Positions 28,059-35,352 of a DNA stretch of 42,810 nt are shown here, piece by piece. The stretch is from a virus. The stretch spans positions 1-42,810 of the IMG/VR virus record IMGVR_UViG_3300047550_004400. One strand, 5' to 3'. The notes beneath the pieces were generated by a model, which was given only the letters and a program-made list of their open reading frames with translations, was not told the DNA's origin and ran no database searches. Both the position numbers and the translations under genes were made by a program. Position 1 is the first letter of the stretch. Every line of letters starts with the position of its first letter.

Positions 28059-29555
28059 ATGAAAATGAATCCACTTATGGGTACCGATGGGTACAAAACA
28101 GGTCACCACCTTCAATACCCACAGGGTACTAGTTTAGTTTATTCTAACTTTACTCCACGAAGTAACAAATACGCACCTAAGGGTTGCGAAGATGTGGTAT
28201 CATTCGGTCAACAAATGACTATGATGCAAATTCACGAATCGTTTCATAACGAATTCTTTTCTCGTCCTAAAGATGAGGTATGTGGTGAAATGAAAAAAGA
28301 GTTATCACTTTACCTTAACACCGATTATGATGTTTCTCATTTCGAAAAATTACACGACTTAGGATATCTTCCTATACACGTTAAGGCAATCAAAGAAGGT
28401 ACGTTAGTCCCTATGAAAGTTCCTGTTCTTACAATCTACAATACACTTCCTGAATTTTATTGGGTAACCAATTATTTGGAAACAATCTTATCTAATTTAT
28501 TGTGGAAACCAATGACATCGGCAACAATTGCTCGTCAATATCGTAAAATTCTTACCAAATGGCAAGAGAAGACTGATAAAGAACGTGCATGGTTCATCGA
28601 TTGGCAAGGTCATGATTTCTCTATGAGAGGTATGGATTCTGTCGATGCGACTATTAGTTCAGGTCTTGGACACGCGACATCATTTTTGGGTTCTGATTCG
28701 TTACCAGTAATAAGTGGGGCTCGACATTACTACGGTGCTGATTCAGTGGTAGTTGGTTCAGTAAACGCAACTGAGCACTCAGTGATGTGTTCTGGTAAAA
28801 AAGATGATGAAGTCGGCACTTTCTCTCGATTGATGAAAACATTCCCCAAAGGTATACTGTCAATAGTTTCAGATACATGGGATTTATGGAAAGTTTGTAC
28901 ACACCACATAGTAGTGTTAAAAGATGAAATCATGGCTCGTGATGGTAAAGTAGTGATTCGTCCTGATAGTGGTGACCCAGTGGATATTGTTTGTGGTACA
29001 ATACGTTGGGAAAATAAGGAAGAGTGGGAAAAAGACCATGCAACTTGTAAAGCAAATCCTGAAGAAAAAGGTGTAATAGAACTTCTTTGGGATGTGTTTG
29101 GTGGAACTATCAATGAACAAGGATATAAAGTTCTTGACCCACACATCGGAGCTATCTATGGTGATTCAATAACACTTGATAGGGCTGAAGAAATATGTAG
29201 TCGACTTGAAGCAAAAGGATTTGCGTCAACTAATATTGTATTAGGCGTGGGTAGCTTTACGTACCAATACAATACACGCGATACATTTGGATTTGCCATG
29301 AAGGCAACATATGTTGAAGTAGATGGTGAAGGACGTGATATATTCAAATCACCAGTGACTGACGATGGTACTAAGAAATCAGCAACAGGTCTTTTAGTTG
29401 TACATAAAAATCCTGAAACGGGTAAATACCAACTTCAAGACAAAGTGACTTGGGAACAAGAGGGTGAAGGTGAATTACATACAATCTACAAAGATGGTGT
29501 GTTCGAGAATGTAACAACTCTTGAAACAATTAGGGAAAATTTAAAGAAAAGTTAA
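28059..29555 (+). CDS. Nicotinamide phosphoribosyltransferase family (NAMPT or NARP1 Namat)
   Basis: 498 residues, colinear with human NAMPT. Visible are GTDGYKTGHHLQYP (8-21), DFSMRGMDSVD with R190 (cf. human R196), GSDSLPV with D213 (cf. D219), the catalytic histidine H240 in NATEHSVM, IVSDTWDLW (269-277) and IRPDSGDP with R301/D303 (300-307), then a C-terminal KDPVTDDG-like region before VHKNPETGK. All key residues are kept, so it should be active. Classic NAMPT makes NMN from nicotinamide and PRPP; in NARP1 the homologue Namat joins nicotinamide to ADP-ribose pyrophosphate to give NAD+ directly. No NMN adenylyltransferase was found in the window, which the second scheme would not need. 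TAATG overlap with the following gene. Confidence 0.95.
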   Translation: MKMNPLMGTDGYKTGHHLQYPQGTSLVYSNFTPRSNKYAPKGCEDVVSFGQQMTMMQIHESFHNEFFSRPKDEVCGEMKKELSLYLNTDYDVSHFEKLHDLGYLPIHVKAIKEGTLVPMKVPVLTIYNTLPEFYWVTNYLETILSNLLWKPMTSATIARQYRKILTKWQEKTDKERAWFIDWQGHDFSMRGMDSVDATISSGLGHATSFLGSDSLPVISGARHYYGADSVVVGSVNATEHSVMCSGKKDDEVGTFSRLMKTFPKGILSIVSDTWDLWKVCTHHIVVLKDEIMARDGKVVIRPDSGDPVDIVCGTIRWENKEEWEKDHATCKANPEEKGVIELLWDVFGGTINEQGYKVLDPHIGAIYGDSITLDRAEEICSRLEAKGFASTNIVLGVGSFTYQYNTRDTFGFAMKATYVEVDGEGRDIFKSPVTDDGTKKSATGLLVVHKNPETGKYQLQDKVTWEQEGEGELHTIYKDGVFENVTTLETIRENLKKS

Positions 29556-30040
29556 TGAAAAAAGCACAAATTATATTACCTGATTCAGAAAATCAACTCC
29601 GAGAACATAAACTCGGAGTTTTTCTGGCAGGTACAATTGAAATGGGAAAATCGATTGATTGGCAATCTGATTTAAGCGAAGTACTTTCGGAATATCCAAT
29701 AACAATTTTCAATCCGAGAAGAACTGATTGGGATTCGTCATGGGAACAATCCATTAAAAATCCTCAGTTTAATTACCAAGTGAATTGGGAGTTAGACAAA
29801 TTAAATCAATCCGATATCATATTCATGAATCTATTACCTGAGTCATTATCACCAATTTCTCTTTTGGAGTTGGGATTGCATGCAAATGATAAGTTGATTG
29901 TTTGTTGCCCTCAAGGATTTTGGAGAAAAGGAAATGTTGAAATAGTATGCGATAGATTCGATATTCCTCTTTATGAAACATATGACGAAGCACTCGAATC
30001 ATTGATATACATTATCGACAAAAGGACTAAAGGTGATTAA
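29555..30040 (+). CDS. Nucleoside 2-deoxyribosyltransferase-like protein
   Basis: 161 residues with the PF15891-type layout: LGVFLAGTIEMGKSIDWQ (21-38), ITIFNPRRTDWDS, then YQVNWELDKLNQSDIIFMN (74-92) and the SLLELGLHA active-site helix with a glutamate nucleophile-like E. Such proteins swap bases on deoxyribosides or belong to related nucleoside-processing clades. It is last in the operon and starts inside the NAMPT-like stop (TAATG), so expression is coupled. Exact substrate unknown. Confidence 0.85.
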   Translation: MKKAQIILPDSENQLREHKLGVFLAGTIEMGKSIDWQSDLSEVLSEYPITIFNPRRTDWDSSWEQSIKNPQFNYQVNWELDKLNQSDIIFMNLLPESLSPISLLELGLHANDKLIVCCPQGFWRKGNVEIVCDRFDIPLYETYDEALESLIYIIDKRTKGD

Positions 30041-30918
30041 GAATCTGATTTTTTAAATTCCTTATATTTTTCTGATGCTATTTTATGAACTCTGGGGAGA
30101 TAAATATTTTTATACCATTTCTCAATGTCTGAAAAAGTTCTAAATTCAAATGGCATGTATAAAAATTCATATTGGGAAATTTCTTCTTCTTCACCTGTGA
30201 TATCATTTTCATATATGATATCAATCGGTGTTCCATCAGAATCATCATAAAACGGTGTTGCCAAGACATAATATCGTTCATGTTTAGGAATGAATATAGG
30301 TGACCAAGTAATTACATTTACATCACCGTATTCATCCTGACTTAGATGATATCCTTTATAAACCGTATTTATTTTTGATTTTTCAATTAATTCAAAAAAT
30401 ATAGATTGAAATTCTGATTTCGATAACTCAAAAGGTTGAACAAGTTTAAATAATTCAATTACTGGTATACCTAACGTATTTGACGAATCAATCAGACCTG
30501 TTTTTTTAACATATTGATTGAGTTTTAATAATTTGTTGTTTTCATTTTCGTTTAAGTTTTCTGAAAACGTAACAACACTTTCTCCAAGTCTAACTGTGTG
30601 ATACATATAATCACTACCAAAAACAAATATTATACAATCACGAATTAATGATAACAATTTCTTATATTCATCAGTTGTTGTGATATCACCTAAAAATATT
30701 TCAGAATCGTTAGGTGGTCTAGAATTTAAATATTGATAATTTTTTATAGCCCAAGATTTGTCGACATCGATTTGCATTCTAATTCTGAATATATTATTTA
30801 AATTGGTTATCTTGTGAATAATACATTTTTTCCACCAATGAAATTTCTTGGGGGCAATTTTGTTTAATATTGATTGAAAAAGTTGTATTTGAGTGTTGTT
30901 TAATTCTCCGAATGCCAT
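30037..30918 (-). CDS. Hypothetical protein, 293 aa
   Basis: No family recognised. Starts MAFGELNNTQIQLFQS, has a basic KKFHWWKKCIIHKITN region (24-39), a long middle with acidic strands, and a region DEYGDVNVITWSPIFI then FYDDSDGTPIDIIYEND with an acidic cluster. Convergent with the NAD operon (4-base overlap at its end). Its start is opposite that of the 30950 gene, and the palindromic AT-rich element between them would serve both. Confidence 0.6.
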   Translation of the reverse strand: MAFGELNNTQIQLFQSILNKIAPKKFHWWKKCIIHKITNLNNIFRIRMQIDVDKSWAIKNYQYLNSRPPNDSEIFLGDITTTDEYKKLLSLIRDCIIFVFGSDYMYHTVRLGESVVTFSENLNENENNKLLKLNQYVKKTGLIDSSNTLGIPVIELFKLVQPFELSKSEFQSIFFELIEKSKINTVYKGYHLSQDEYGDVNVITWSPIFIPKHERYYVLATPFYDDSDGTPIDIIYENDITGEEEEISQYEFLYMPFEFRTFSDIEKWYKNIYLPRVHKIASEKYKEFKKSDS

Positions 30919-30931
30919 TATTTAATAGTGT

Positions 30932-30948
30932 GATATTTATAAATATAC
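30932..30948. promoter_or_regulatory. Palindromic AT-rich element between divergent genes
   Basis: GATATTTATAAATATAC reads as an ATATTTAT element in both directions. It lies 13 bases before the minus-strand start at 30918 and 1 base before the plus-strand start at 30950. It supports the view that this motif is a regulatory or promoter element for both strands. Confidence 0.55.
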
Positions 30949-30949
30949 G

Positions 30950-31513
30950 ATGAGAATAATAATCAAAGAAGAACAATTCAAAAATTTAAAATTATCTATT
31001 ACCGAAGATACTCATGAAGGTAAGAAAAGTTCTATTTTTAAATATTGGGACAAATATGGTCCTGAACTTGGTAGTGATTTTTATGGGTTGTTTTCTATTA
31101 ATCCATTGGATTCTGACAATCAACGTACACTTACAGAATGGCTATTTGAATGGCACGGAGGGATTTCAAATGTTTTAGAAAAATTTAAAAGCGTGGAACA
31201 TAAGATTTTTGAAATTAATTCTTGTGGTACATTTAAATTTAAATTTGAATTAGTTGACCCAGTTTTAGTTAAGTATGAACAACAGTCTGAAAGTCCACGT
31301 ATCTTTATCGAAGCTAACGTAGATGGAAAAGGAACTGTAATTTTAGATGCGTGGGAACAAAAAATTAGAAATGCTATTTTAGATGAAGATAGTGGTTGGC
31401 AGATAAAGGATGAATTGGAAAATTGTATAATGGAATTTGTAAAAAAACAATTGAAGATTAGCCCCTTGTTGTGGGTTATAGATAATATTTTCATCACACA
31501 AATATCATGGTAA
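30950..31513 (+). CDS. Hypothetical protein with putative capsid-targeting leader, 187 aa
   Basis: Leader MRIIIKEEQFKNLKLSITE (1-19) is one of the clearest members of the shared N-terminal set and ends in I-T-E; cleavage would leave a start at DTHEGKK. The mature part is mixed alpha/beta: KYWDKYGPELGSDFYGLF, RTLTEWLFEWHGG, and ESPRIFIEANVDGKGTVIL, C-terminal helix with KKQLKISPLLWVID. No family recognised. A virion-internal role is inferred from leader and promoter element. Confidence 0.65.
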   Translation: MRIIIKEEQFKNLKLSITEDTHEGKKSSIFKYWDKYGPELGSDFYGLFSINPLDSDNQRTLTEWLFEWHGGISNVLEKFKSVEHKIFEINSCGTFKFKFELVDPVLVKYEQQSESPRIFIEANVDGKGTVILDAWEQKIRNAILDEDSGWQIKDELENCIMEFVKKQLKISPLLWVIDNIFITQISW

Positions 31514-32077
31514 TCTTTTTTTCAGATTAGATATTTGTCTATCAATTGTGTCTCTCATATTCATTAATCTTTTTAATTCGTTTGTGATTTTATTTTCAGA
31601 TAAGACACCATCTACTTTATTAATTTCACTAATAGACATTTCTATGGTATCTGTTTCTATAGGGTCAGCGTCAAACTCTATACCATCCCACCATAAATCA
31701 TTATCTTCAATATAGTCACGGATGGAATTTTCAGAATATAAATTTAGAGGAAGGTTATAATATCTTATCCAAGACTCATTTGTGACAGTTTTAATTTCAA
31801 CATTGTATTTTTGAACTTTAGGAATTATTAAACTTTCAGATTCGTTGTTTTCATTTTGAAGGTACAATTCCCAAAAAAAACTATAATCTATGGGTATCAA
31901 ATCAATAAAACCAAATCGAGAAACACAAAAATGGATAAAACGATTTATCTCTTCATTTTCGAAAGGATTACCAGCAGTTGAATTATTATCCAAAAAATCG
32001 TCATATTTTTTTTTCATTTCTTTAACGATTAATTTTAGAACTTTTTGTGGGTATTTTTCGTATTTCGATTCGGCCAT
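31505..32077 (-). CDS. Hypothetical protein, 190 aa
   Basis: Start at ATG 32077 (MAESKYEKYPQK), directly after the AT-rich element; the TTG used by a longer frame lies in that element. Basic helical N-terminus (VLKLIVKEMKKKYDDFLD), mixed middle with WWDGIEFDADPIETDTI, and a C-terminal KNELKRL-like helix to IDRQISNLKKRL, likely a coiled coil. No family recognised. Convergent with the 30950 gene and overlapping it by 9 bases. Confidence 0.6.
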   Translation of the reverse strand: MAESKYEKYPQKVLKLIVKEMKKKYDDFLDNNSTAGNPFENEEINRFIHFCVSRFGFIDLIPIDYSFFWELYLQNENNESESLIIPKVQKYNVEIKTVTNESWIRYYNLPLNLYSENSIRDYIEDNDLWWDGIEFDADPIETDTIEMSISEINKVDGVLSENKITNELKRLMNMRDTIDRQISNLKKRLP

Positions 32078-32091
32078 AATCAATAAATATC
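32078..32091 (-). promoter_or_regulatory. AT-rich start-proximal element
   Basis: GATATTTATTGATT on the minus strand, abutting the ATG at 32077. Confidence 0.5.
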
Positions 32092-32731
32092 AATTAAATT
32101 TAAAACCTGTCATTTTTTCTAACTCTTCAATTCTGATTAAACATGTATTTAAATCTTTAATCTTTTCATTTGAATTATCAAAAATATAAGATTTAAACTC
32201 TTTGGTTTTTTTTATGTAAATAACTTTCCAACATTTTGATGGTACGGAAACATTATGAGAACCAAATGTTTTAACTGAACCGATAGCGCCAGCCCAAACA
32301 TGAACACTATCATTTTCAACAGCTAATTGTCTTGTGTATGTTTCCAATGTTTTCCATATCCCAGCATTTAATGTGTGAGGTTGTGGAATCATATTTGAAA
32401 AATAAAAACATTCATCTTGAACCTGAGGTGTTTGACATAAATTATCAGCCGCAGGACAAACATGACCTCTATCGTAACCAGAACCAACATAATCTTTAAT
32501 CAAATCGGTTTCCATTGGTAATTGTGGGTCGGGTTGAAAGTTATCTTTTCTTTTTAAAGGTGTAGAACAATTTACCTTATCCTTTGTTGCCCACCATTCA
32601 ACATAAACAGGGTATTCTAATTTTTTTGAGAAGATACATGTATAGTTTGTATGAATAAGTCTAACAGTATCTTGAGCAAATGACAGTAATGATAGAAGAA
32701 TAAAAATAATGAGAACAATATATTTTTTCAT
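32090..32731 (-). CDS. Secreted DNA/RNA non-specific endonuclease (DRGH type)
   Basis: NucA/NUC1-type nuclease. Signal peptide KKYIVLIIFILLSLLSFAQ (cut after residue 20), then VEWWATKDKV, the beta-beta-alpha-metal motif YDRGHVCPAAD (86-96), a metal-binding N122 in LNAGIW with E130, and FSNMIPQ (111-117). All expected active-site positions are present, so it should cut DNA and RNA without sequence preference in the periplasm or outside. It may degrade DNA released at lysis or block competing phages. It begins with an ATATTTAT element 5 bases or so upstream. Divergent partner starts at 32766. Confidence 0.9.
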   Translation of the reverse strand: MKKYIVLIIFILLSLLSFAQDTVRLIHTNYTCIFSKKLEYPVYVEWWATKDKVNCSTPLKRKDNFQPDPQLPMETDLIKDYVGSGYDRGHVCPAADNLCQTPQVQDECFYFSNMIPQPHTLNAGIWKTLETYTRQLAVENDSVHVWAGAIGSVKTFGSHNVSVPSKCWKVIYIKKTKEFKSYIFDNSNEKIKDLNTCLIRIEELEKMTGFKFN

Positions 32732-32736
32732 GGGAG

Positions 32737-32765
32737 TTTTAGTGATAAATATCTATTTATATGTA
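32737..32765. promoter_or_regulatory. Paired AT-rich elements between divergent genes
   Basis: On the minus strand GATATTTATCACTAAAA (32737-32753) lies 5 bases before the nuclease start at 32731. On the plus strand ATCTATTTATATGTA (32751-32765) ends at the ATG at 32766. Two back-to-back copies of the same motif again suggest promoter use in both directions. Confidence 0.5.
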
Positions 32766-33131
32766 ATGTTAAGTGATATACCATTAGATAAGAAAAAATT
32801 TGAAAAAATAGTTAATTCAAAAATAATTTTGAAAAACTATCCTGTTATAGACCATATTGAGATAACAAAATGGGATATGAATGATAGGAATGAAAAAATT
32901 AGATTGAAAATTATTGTTAAAGATAAAACAATGAAAGCTCTAACTATCTATGAAAAAGGATTAGATGTTCATTATTTAATTGATTATTACTTACATAATC
33001 TTTTAGCATCGTTGGGAATGCCCACTAAACTGACCGAATATATTGGTTTTGTTGTGGTTGATGAAGATAATAATGAAATATTATCTTGGGTGCATAACGG
33101 TTTTTGGTTTAATCACGTTTACCCAGAATGA
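32766..33131 (+). CDS. Hypothetical protein, 121 aa
   Basis: Start placed at ATG 32766 because the longer frame runs over the divergent nuclease start and the AT-rich element ends here. The protein has a basic helix (LDKKKFEKIVNSKIIL), strands (IDHIEITKWDMND, KIRLKIIVKDKTM) and a YLHNLLASLGMPTKLTEYIGF block. It has no recognised family. Overlaps the next gene by 4 bases. Layout resembles the following two paralogous genes only loosely. Confidence 0.6.
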   Translation: MLSDIPLDKKKFEKIVNSKIILKNYPVIDHIEITKWDMNDRNEKIRLKIIVKDKTMKALTIYEKGLDVHYLIDYYLHNLLASLGMPTKLTEYIGFVVVDEDNNEILSWVHNGFWFNHVYPE

Positions 33132-33454
33132 AAGACATAACAAAAGATACTGAGGCAATTCGAAAATACCTTAACTTTGTAAAACCTAAGGATATGAGTT
33201 TCATTGAATTCAAATTAGACCCAATCGATAAAGATAGGTATTGGATATCATTCGTTTATGTTTTTGATATCCTAAGTTACACCTTTAATAGAAAAGATTG
33301 GAGTAAGAAAGTTATAGATGATATTAGAAACTTTTTGGGGATTAGATTACTTTTGATGTCTTCACAAGAAATGACTGAAGAATATTATTATGAGTCGTAC
33401 AAGAAAGACACTCAAAACGAGGCGTTAAAGAAACTTAAAAATTTAATAGTTTAA
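33128..33454 (+). CDS. Paralogue A of a tandem pair, 108 aa
   Basis: Shares with the next gene: ITKDTEAIRKYLNFVKPK start, DDIRNFLGIRL middle and a C-terminal KDTQNEALKKLKNLIV that is nearly identical at DNA level. The pair therefore arose by duplication. Predicted alpha/beta. Function unknown. The shared T-E-A-I-x-K and F-L-G-I motifs suggest a regulator or structural adaptor but no evidence is available. Confidence 0.65.
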   Translation: MKDITKDTEAIRKYLNFVKPKDMSFIEFKLDPIDKDRYWISFVYVFDILSYTFNRKDWSKKVIDDIRNFLGIRLLLMSSQEMTEEYYYESYKKDTQNEALKKLKNLIV

Positions 33455-33467
33455 TTTAATTTTTTTT

Positions 33468-33803
33468 GTGAGAAACATAACCCAAGATACCGAGGCAATA
33501 AAAAAGTTCATTAGTTTTCTTAAACCAAAGAATGTATATCACATTTCATTTTTTTTGGAAACGAGTTATGAGGATTCTTACAATTTATATCTTAGATACA
33601 TTATCGATAGTGATACAATATTTACATTTACAACTGAAGAACAGGTAAAATGGAATGATATTATAACTAACGACATTAAAAATTTTTTAGGAATTAAAGT
33701 AAGATTAATTAGCTCATCAAGGTCAACCAAAGATTATTGGGAAGAACAAAAAAGAGACACTCAAAACGAGGCGTTAAAGAAACTTTCTAACTTAATCATT
33801 TGA
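33468..33803 (+). CDS. Paralogue B of a tandem pair, 111 aa
   Basis: GTG start at 33468. Related to the preceding protein: ITQDTEAIKKFISFLKPK at the N-terminus, NDIKNFLGIKV in the middle and RDTQNEALKKLSNLII at the end, with a diverged centre. The stretch CTCAAAACGAGGCGTTAAAG is identical in the two genes, so exchange or recent duplication is likely. Function unknown. Confidence 0.65.
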   Translation: MRNITQDTEAIKKFISFLKPKNVYHISFFLETSYEDSYNLYLRYIIDSDTIFTFTTEEQVKWNDIITNDIKNFLGIKVRLISSSRSTKDYWEEQKRDTQNEALKKLSNLII

Positions 33804-33830
33804 TTTTTCAGTTAAACTTTCATATTTTTG
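33799..33830 (+). promoter_or_regulatory. Bacteroidota-type promoter
   Basis: TTTG (33799-33802), 20 bases, TATTTTTG (33823-33830), full match, reading to the ATG at 33849. Confidence 0.85.
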
Positions 33831-33848
33831 TAATCACAATAAAATAAT

Positions 33849-34175
33849 ATGTCAACTTTAGAAACTCAATACAAAAATTATAAAGAACTTAATCCATTAT
33901 CGGAACTTAGTTTTGATGAATGGAAAAAAATGCATGGACTCCAAATAATGAATGCTTTTAAATCGGCTCAAACTGATAAAATTAGACCTGAGTTAATTAA
34001 GAAAATGAATACCCAAGAAGAATTTAATTTGAATGCCGATGAAATTTGGTACATTATTGAAAATTGGTTATCTTTGCATACAGGACATAAAATGGATTAT
34101 GTCAACTTGAAATGTGATTCCAACGACACAACGGCTGAAGTTAGGGTCAACAAAAATTCAATATTTAGAATTTAA
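33849..34175 (+). CDS. Hypothetical protein, 108 aa
   Basis: No family recognised. Helical throughout, with SFDEWKKMHGLQIMNAFKSA and EIWYIIENWLSLHTGHKMD, both potentially amphipathic. It opens a transcription unit from the full-match promoter at 33799 with a leader of about 12 bases, followed by a tiny membrane protein and a lipoprotein. Confidence 0.65.
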   Translation: MSTLETQYKNYKELNPLSELSFDEWKKMHGLQIMNAFKSAQTDKIRPELIKKMNTQEEFNLNADEIWYIIENWLSLHTGHKMDYVNLKCDSNDTTAEVRVNKNSIFRI

Positions 34176-34179
34176 ATGT

Positions 34180-34308
34180 ATGAAAACTAAATTAACTTTT
34201 GAAGAAAAACTCGATAAGTATAAAAATAGAATGGAGTTTTTACGAACTATGATAGGACTCATAGTTTTGGGTATTCAAATTGTCATTGTATTTCATTTGA
34301 AAAAATAA
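34180..34308 (+). CDS. Small single-pass membrane protein, 42 aa
   Basis: ATG 34180 gives KTKLTFEEKLDKYKNRM followed by one hydrophobic helix (MIGLIVLGIQIVIVFHL) and two lysines. Size and topology (charged N-terminus, short C-tail) fit a small inner-membrane protein, for example a regulator or holin-like peptide; no clear holin features. It lies between two co-directional genes with 3 to 4 base gaps. Confidence 0.5.
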   Translation: MKTKLTFEEKLDKYKNRMEFLRTMIGLIVLGIQIVIVFHLKK

Positions 34309-34311
34309 TAT

Positions 34312-34572
34312 ATGTGGTCAAAATTAATTTTATTGTCACTAGTGTTTCTTGTTGGTTGTAAAAATGACTTAACTGATTATGCATTACAACCGACCTCAAC
34401 CAAAAAAATTATCAGATTGTACTGTGATAAAGCTTGGACATATCTTGATAGTGCAAGAATGAAGCAGTACCAAAACAATCCTCAGAAAATAAAAGAATTT
34501 ACCGATAAAGCGGATTTCTTTTTTCGTATTTCAGATTCATTATATTATGAATCGGTAAAAAAATCTTATTAA
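34312..34572 (+). CDS. Small lipoprotein, 86 aa
   Basis: Signal MWSKLILLSLVFLVGC with lipobox LVGC (cysteine at 16), so lipidation is likely. The mature part is short and helical (SARMKQYQNNPQKIKEFTD, FFFRISDSLYYE). No family recognised. Part of the group of exported proteins in this window. It ends just before the promoter at 34577. Confidence 0.65.
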   Translation: MWSKLILLSLVFLVGCKNDLTDYALQPTSTKKIIRLYCDKAWTYLDSARMKQYQNNPQKIKEFTDKADFFFRISDSLYYESVKKSY

Positions 34573-34576
34573 TTAT

Positions 34577-34607
34577 TTTGTAGTTCAAATTTATATTCTT
34601 ACTTTTG
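34577..34607 (+). promoter_or_regulatory. Bacteroidota-type promoter
   Basis: TTTG (34577-34580), 19 bases, TACTTTTG (34600-34607), reading into the gene at 34622. One base shorter gap than the other copies. Confidence 0.7.
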
Positions 34608-34621
34608 AAAAAACCATTTTC

Positions 34622-34873
34622 ATGGAAAATTTAGTTTTTGTTTATAGTTGGGGAGACGAAGGTTGTTCAGGTACAGCAACAATTCCATTTCAATATGAAT
34701 CAAAAGATAAGTTTATTTACGACATGTTGGAAAAGTTCGATTCAAAGTATTGGAAAGAACGTCATATGTGTACAATTCTTGAATGTTGGATTAATAAAGA
34801 AGAATTTGAGTGTATAGAAAGATATATTTATACATTGGAAAATTGGTTTGAAATGTTTAAAACAGAAATTTAA
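34622..34873 (+). CDS. Hypothetical protein, 83 aa
   Basis: Small acidic aromatic protein beginning ENLVFVYSWGDEGCSGTATI, then PFQYESKDKFIYDMLEKF and a helix NWFEMFKTEI. It looks like a compact alpha/beta domain. The YSWGDEGC motif is distinctive but I cannot tie it to a named family. Has its own promoter at 34577. Confidence 0.6.
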   Translation: MENLVFVYSWGDEGCSGTATIPFQYESKDKFIYDMLEKFDSKYWKERHMCTILECWINKEEFECIERYIYTLENWFEMFKTEI

Positions 34874-34891
34874 AAAAATAAATTTAATAAT

Positions 34892-35239
34892 ATGCCAGTT
34901 TCAATAATTTTAATTATTCTAATTATTCTAATTATATTAGCACTCATTATGTTTGTTGTTGATAGTAATTTAGGACCTTTTTTAAAAAATACACAAAATA
35001 ACAGACAAATTGTTAAAAATTCCTTAGAAAACGTAAAATATTCCAAGGGTTTAATACTTGTAAACAATGACGACATTGGTTATTATTCAAAAAACATATC
35101 AGGTTTATTTCATAAATGGTATCTTAATGATAGGTTAGGTAATAAAAGAATATCGAGATGGAATTCGATAACGAAAATATTGGATGAAAAATACAGAGAG
35201 TTGGAATCTCAACAAGTTAAATTAGTAAAATGGGATTAA
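34892..35239 (+). CDS. N-terminally anchored membrane protein, 115 aa
   Basis: Residues 4-23 form an almost pure Ile/Leu membrane helix coded by an ATTCTAATT-type short tandem repeat (34915-34940). The rest is basic and soluble, with KGLILVNNDDIGYYSKN and a C-terminal helix with ILDEKYRELESQQVKL. No family recognised. The repeat in the anchor-coding part could change length by slippage. Confidence 0.6.
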   Translation: MPVSIILIILIILIILALIMFVVDSNLGPFLKNTQNNRQIVKNSLENVKYSKGLILVNNDDIGYYSKNISGLFHKWYLNDRLGNKRISRWNSITKILDEKYRELESQQVKLVKWD

Positions 35240-35247
35240 AGTAATTT

Positions 35248-35352
35248 ATGACCAAACTTTTTTTATATAAATATTTTGATGGATTTACTACCGTAAAAGT
35301 ATATCTAATCCGTAATTTCAAAAAACCTAACTACATATATGACACAAACTAA
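35248..35352 (+). CDS. Possible small protein, 34 aa
   Basis: A 34-codon ORF starts with ATG 35248 and overlaps the next gene by 14 bases. It encodes TKLFLYKYFDGFTTVKVYLI and a basic tail. It fills an otherwise gene-free 100-base gap, but its small size and AT-rich DNA leave chance as a serious alternative. Confidence 0.3.
   Translation: MTKLFLYKYFDGFTTVKVYLIRNFKKPNYIYDTN

Noticed and set aside
28654-29347. Long minus-strand ORFs opposite the NAMPT-like gene
   Set aside because: They are antisense shadows of a well-conserved gene with no motif of their own.
25959-30040. NARP2 (NAMPT plus NMN adenylyltransferase)
   Set aside because: No nucleotidylyltransferase with H-x-G-H/I-S-x-T-x-x-R motifs was seen in or near the operon; the Prs-like partner fits NARP1 or plain salvage better.
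3037-32765. T4-type late promoter TATAAATA in the usual orientation
   Set aside because: On coding strands the motif reads TATTTAT, the reverse complement of the T4 box, except at palindromic sites; I therefore describe it as its own element.
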